From: UBA9715 sp003452695
GTDB taxonomy: Bacteria > Actinomycetota > Coriobacteriia > Coriobacteriales > Eggerthellaceae
Length of the DNA stretch: 9,158 nt
Assembly: GCA_946625225.1 (NCBI GenBank)
Contig: CAMOTA010000109.1
Location: 1 to 9,158 of the forward strand
Direction of reading: 5' to 3'
Positions 6,605-9,158 of the stretch are shown here, one piece after another. How positions within the stretch are numbered: position 1 is the first letter of the stretch; every line of letters begins with the position of its first letter. The notes beneath the pieces are model-generated. The model was not told the DNA's origin. It saw only the letters and a program-made list of their open reading frames with translations, and ran no database searches. The position numbers and the translations under genes are program-made.

Positions 6605-9040
6605 TCACGATACTCCCCGAAACAGGTGTCCCGTGGTCGTGTTCGGGCGTTTCGCAACAGCGCGATGCTCGGACATCGCCAAGTTGCGGGCCCGCAAGGC
6701 GCGACCCACCGCATCGGAAGCGGACTTGCGGTCCATAAGGGTGGTGTCCACCATAATGGCCGAAATGCCGATGTCGAGCAAATCGGGCAGAACCGCCATC
6801 GCGTCCAGCTCTATGCCGTTGTACAGATGGCTGCGCCCGAACATGTCGGTGTAAACGGGAAAATCGAAACCCTTCCTGTCGACCAGCTTGTGTGCCACCG
6901 AACGTCGATCGCAGGCCTCGCACACTTGAGCACAGGGCCCCTGGCTCATGAGCAGGCAATGTTCGGTTATCATGAGCTCCTGCGCACCGGAAACCGCCAG
7001 ACCGAGAGGCACGGGCGACACGGCCGCCAGCTCGGCTATTTGCCCGAGCGTCAGCTCGGGGGAAAGCCACACGCGGCGAACTCCCATATCCGCAAGCACC
7101 CGAAGCGACTCCGCATTCGTTACCGGCACATGGGGGCCGACTTCAACGAACGCACCCACGGCGCAGGCCCGCACGGCTCCGGCGAGGCTGTCGACGAACA
7201 CGCGCTTGCCCTCGCGCACATAATCCCACAGATCGAAGCGCGCTTGCAGTTCCCGCGTGCCATCCACGGGGTCGTGGTCTACGGCGGGAACGGCCATGAC
7301 GCACTGCTTGGGATAGCCGGCCTGCTCGGCAGTGGCCTGCCGGACCCCCGCCACCTGCGCTTGGCCACGCCTGAAGTTCAACAGGGGAACGTATATGAAA
7401 TCGGCACCCGCCCGCTTAGCCGCACGCGCACATCCGGGATTGGTCGCCCACGCAACGAGCTCGCATTCCCGCGCCGGCTGCAGGCCATTCGGCTTGTTCT
7501 CCGAAGCTCGCGCCAGCACGCATCCCTCATCCCTTTCGCGATACGGCGCCAACATGGCCTCTTGCAATGCGTCGAGCGCCTCCGCGCGCAAGCGATGCAG
7601 CTGGGAAAACCCGATGCCCACGTTGTCGTCCAAGACGACTTCGAGCCCTTCGGCGGCAGCTGCGCCATCCAGGACGAAGGGCGTTGCGCCCAGACGGTCC
7701 ACGTGGCTGCGCACGTCCTGCGCCGACACCGCCTTCGTGCGCGCCTGCTCGACGATGGGACCCCGGGCTTCGCCAGTCGCATACGACGCGCCTTCTCCCG
7801 CCTCGAACATAATGCGCGCGGGCCGCCCCAAGACCAGCTCCACGCGTCCGCGCACGGGCACGCGCGGGGCCTGCGGCTCGTCCACGTATGCCGCCGCCGC
7901 ATTGCGCACGCGAAACACCCGGTCGCCCTTGCCCGTGCGTTGCTCGACATGAATGCGCGCGACTTCTCCCGCCGCGACGCCAGCCCCGTTCAGTGTTGCC
8001 GTGAAATGGCCTCGATTCGTCCAGAATTCAAGCACGTCGTCTGCATGCAAATCGCATTCTGCGACGACTTCGGCAACGCCGTCGGCCGTCCGCACAACGC
8101 GCCCGACGAACACGCCGCGGTTATTCGGCCTGCCATAGCTCATGATGTCGTTACCGCGGTTTCCCGTGAGATACGCGGTCGTGAACCCGCGCGAAAACGC
8201 CTCGGCCAAACGGGACCGATGCTCGTCGGTCGCAGGCAGCCGGCTGTCCAGCACCTCGCGATAGATGCCGACCACCTCGTGCACGTAGTCGGCCGATTTC
8301 ATGCGGCCCTCCACCTTCAGCGAGGCGGCGCCGGCACGCTGCAGCTGGTCGAGCATATCCACCGTGCACAGGTCGCGCGGCGACAAAAGATGCTCGCCTT
8401 CGGAAGGCAAGGCTCCTTGCATGTCCTCGCGGTGCAACTCGTAGGGAAGACGGCATGCCTGGGCACAAAGCCCGCGGTTCGCCGACCGCCCTCCGATAAG
8501 GGAAGACATAAGGCACTGTCCCGAATAGCACACGCACAACGCGCCATGGGCGAACACTTCGACCTGCATGCCGAAATCGCCCGCCAATGCGGACAGCTCG
8601 CCGATTTCTGCAAGCGAAAGCTCGCGCGCCAAGGTAACGCGGCGCGCGCCCAGCCGGGCCGCCAATTCGATGCCGGCTGCATTGTGGATGTTCATCTGCG
8701 TGGATATATGCAAGTGAGCCTGCGGAAGAACGCGCCCGAGCTTCGCGGCCAGACCAACATCCTGCACGATGAAGGCATCGGCCCCCGCCGCATGCGCCTT
8801 GCAAGCCAGCTCCACCGCATTGTCCAGCTCGTTCGGCAGTATCTCGACGTTCAGCGTTACATATATCTTCACGCCCCGCAGGTGCGCATAGTCGCATGCC
8901 TCGCCAAACGCGTCCACCGTGAAGTTATCGGCGTTCCTTCGCGCATTGAACTCGTTTAAACCCAGGTACACGGCATCGGCGCCGGCAGACACCGCCGCAC
9001 GCAGGCACTCCGCATTTCCCGCAGGCGCCAATAACTCCAT
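6605..9040 (-). CDS. U32-family protein with DUF3656-like middle, probable RNA hydroxylase
   Basis: This 811-residue protein belongs to family U32, long labelled peptidases. Studied members (RlhA, TrhP, UbiU/UbiV) are Fe-S proteins that hydroxylate RNA or ubiquinone precursors without oxygen. The N-terminal barrel (about 1-305) opens with MELLAPAGN and carries the U32 signature at 162-180 (EVFAHGALCVCYSGQC). Likely Fe-S ligands are Cys169, Cys176, Cys192 (or Cys196) and Cys225, with spacing like that of UbiU. A beta-rich part (about 306-390) and a DUF3656-like part (about 393-498, ending in a QLHRLR helix) resemble the layout of RlhA. The second half (about 525-800) looks like another U32-type barrel, with its own cysteine set C695, C703, C707 and C710 and the motif VDRKGFDFPVY. 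ATG 9040 is preferred because GAGGAG lies 6 nt upstream. An RNA substrate, probably rRNA or tRNA, is inferred; proteolysis cannot be excluded. Confidence 0.92.
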   Translation of the reverse strand: MELLAPAGNAECLRAAVSAGADAVYLGLNEFNARRNADNFTVDAFGEACDYAHLRGVKIYVTLNVEILPNELDNAVELACKAHAAGADAFIVQDVGLAAKLGRVLPQAHLHISTQMNIHNAAGIELAARLGARRVTLARELSLAEIGELSALAGDFGMQVEVFAHGALCVCYSGQCLMSSLIGGRSANRGLCAQACRLPYELHREDMQGALPSEGEHLLSPRDLCTVDMLDQLQRAGAASLKVEGRMKSADYVHEVVGIYREVLDSRLPATDEHRSRLAEAFSRGFTTAYLTGNRGNDIMSYGRPNNRGVFVGRVVRTADGVAEVVAECDLHADDVLEFWTNRGHFTATLNGAGVAAGEVARIHVEQRTGKGDRVFRVRNAAAAYVDEPQAPRVPVRGRVELVLGRPARIMFEAGEGASYATGEARGPIVEQARTKAVSAQDVRSHVDRLGATPFVLDGAAAAEGLEVVLDDNVGIGFSQLHRLRAEALDALQEAMLAPYRERDEGCVLARASENKPNGLQPARECELVAWATNPGCARAAKRAGADFIYVPLLNFRRGQAQVAGVRQATAEQAGYPKQCVMAVPAVDHDPVDGTRELQARFDLWDYVREGKRVFVDSLAGAVRACAVGAFVEVGPHVPVTNAESLRVLADMGVRRVWLSPELTLGQIAELAAVSPVPLGLAVSGAQELMITEHCLLMSQGPCAQVCEACDRRSVAHKLVDRKGFDFPVYTDMFGRSHLYNGIELDAMAVLPDLLDIGISAIMVDTTLMDRKSASDAVGRALRARNLAMSEHRAVAKRPNTTTGHLFRGVS

Positions 9041-9158
9041 CGAACACTCCTCGCTCGCTTTGGCAACGCGCACGCCATAGCCGCCCACAGCCTCGGCCGC
9101 CTGCCGCGGATGCGGCGGCGAGCGCCGGGCGCGGCACCGCCGGCTGCGGGGAGAGGGG
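9041..9158. other. Upstream region of the U32 gene
   Basis: No separate gene and no promoter hexamers are apparent in this very GC-rich stretch. The U32 reading frame stays open upstream of its ATG to the window edge, with an in-frame GTG at 9088 that lacks a good binding site. The stretch may be leader, or the end of a gene whose stop is not in this window. Confidence 0.5.
9047..9052 (-). promoter_or_regulatory. Ribosome binding site of the U32 gene
   Basis: GAGGAG on the - strand lies 6 nt before the ATG at 9040. It decides for the MELLAPAGN start, which matches the usual family N-terminus, over the GTG at 9088. Confidence 0.85.

Noticed and set aside
6626..8959. A 777-residue open frame on the + strand, opposite the U32 gene
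   Set aside because: GC-rich genes often leave a long open antisense frame. The - strand frame carries the clear U32 signature, cysteines and ribosome binding site, while the + frame shows no recognisable domain and unusual composition.

Overview
The window is GC-rich (roughly 60% by eye) and holds three convincing genes. A very long surface adhesin lies on the + strand. Facing it on the - strand are a U32-family protein gene and tyrS. The likely source is a high-GC Gram-positive anaerobe. A Coriobacteriia/Eggerthellaceae-type actinobacterium fits best. The reasons are the thioester/SpaA/VaFE adhesin architecture, a sorting signal of LAXTG type rather than LPXTG, and a U32 protein of the class that does oxygen-independent hydroxylation. 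The assignment is an inference from gene style, not a database match.

Layout. Positions 1-446 hold no convincing gene. They contain a short dyad (141-163), a strong 11-bp stem-loop (184-212), two AT-rich patches that may hold promoter elements, and a clear ribosome binding site at 431-436. Positions 447-5231 encode a 1594-residue secreted, wall-anchored protein. In order it has a long basic signal peptide, a Cys-Gln thioester domain, five SpaA/CnaB-like isopeptide-type domains (two of them a recent tandem duplication), five VaFE/Thr-Gln ester-bond domains, a proline-rich wall spacer, an IARTG sorting signal, a membrane helix and a basic tail. Positions 5232-5349 are a convergent intergenic gap with two stem-loops. 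Positions 5350-6561 (-) are tyrS, tyrosyl-tRNA synthetase. Positions 6605-9040 (-) are a two-part U32-family protein of 811 residues. Positions 9041-9158 are its short upstream region, with no separate gene visible.

How the parts work together. The adhesin looks like a complete covalent fibre: a reactive thioester tip for attachment to a host or partner surface, and a rod whose domains are each locked by internal isopeptide or ester bonds. No sortase, pilin or chaperone gene is in the window, so anchoring must depend on enzymes encoded elsewhere. The U32 gene and tyrS are co-oriented with a 43-nt gap and could share a transcript. Both concern translation: charging of tRNA-Tyr, and, by family, probable RNA hydroxylation.

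I see no mobile element, tRNA, rRNA, CRISPR array or phage gene. The most noteworthy object is the adhesin. Its class is known, but the exact domain arrangement and the non-LPXTG anchor deserve a closer look.
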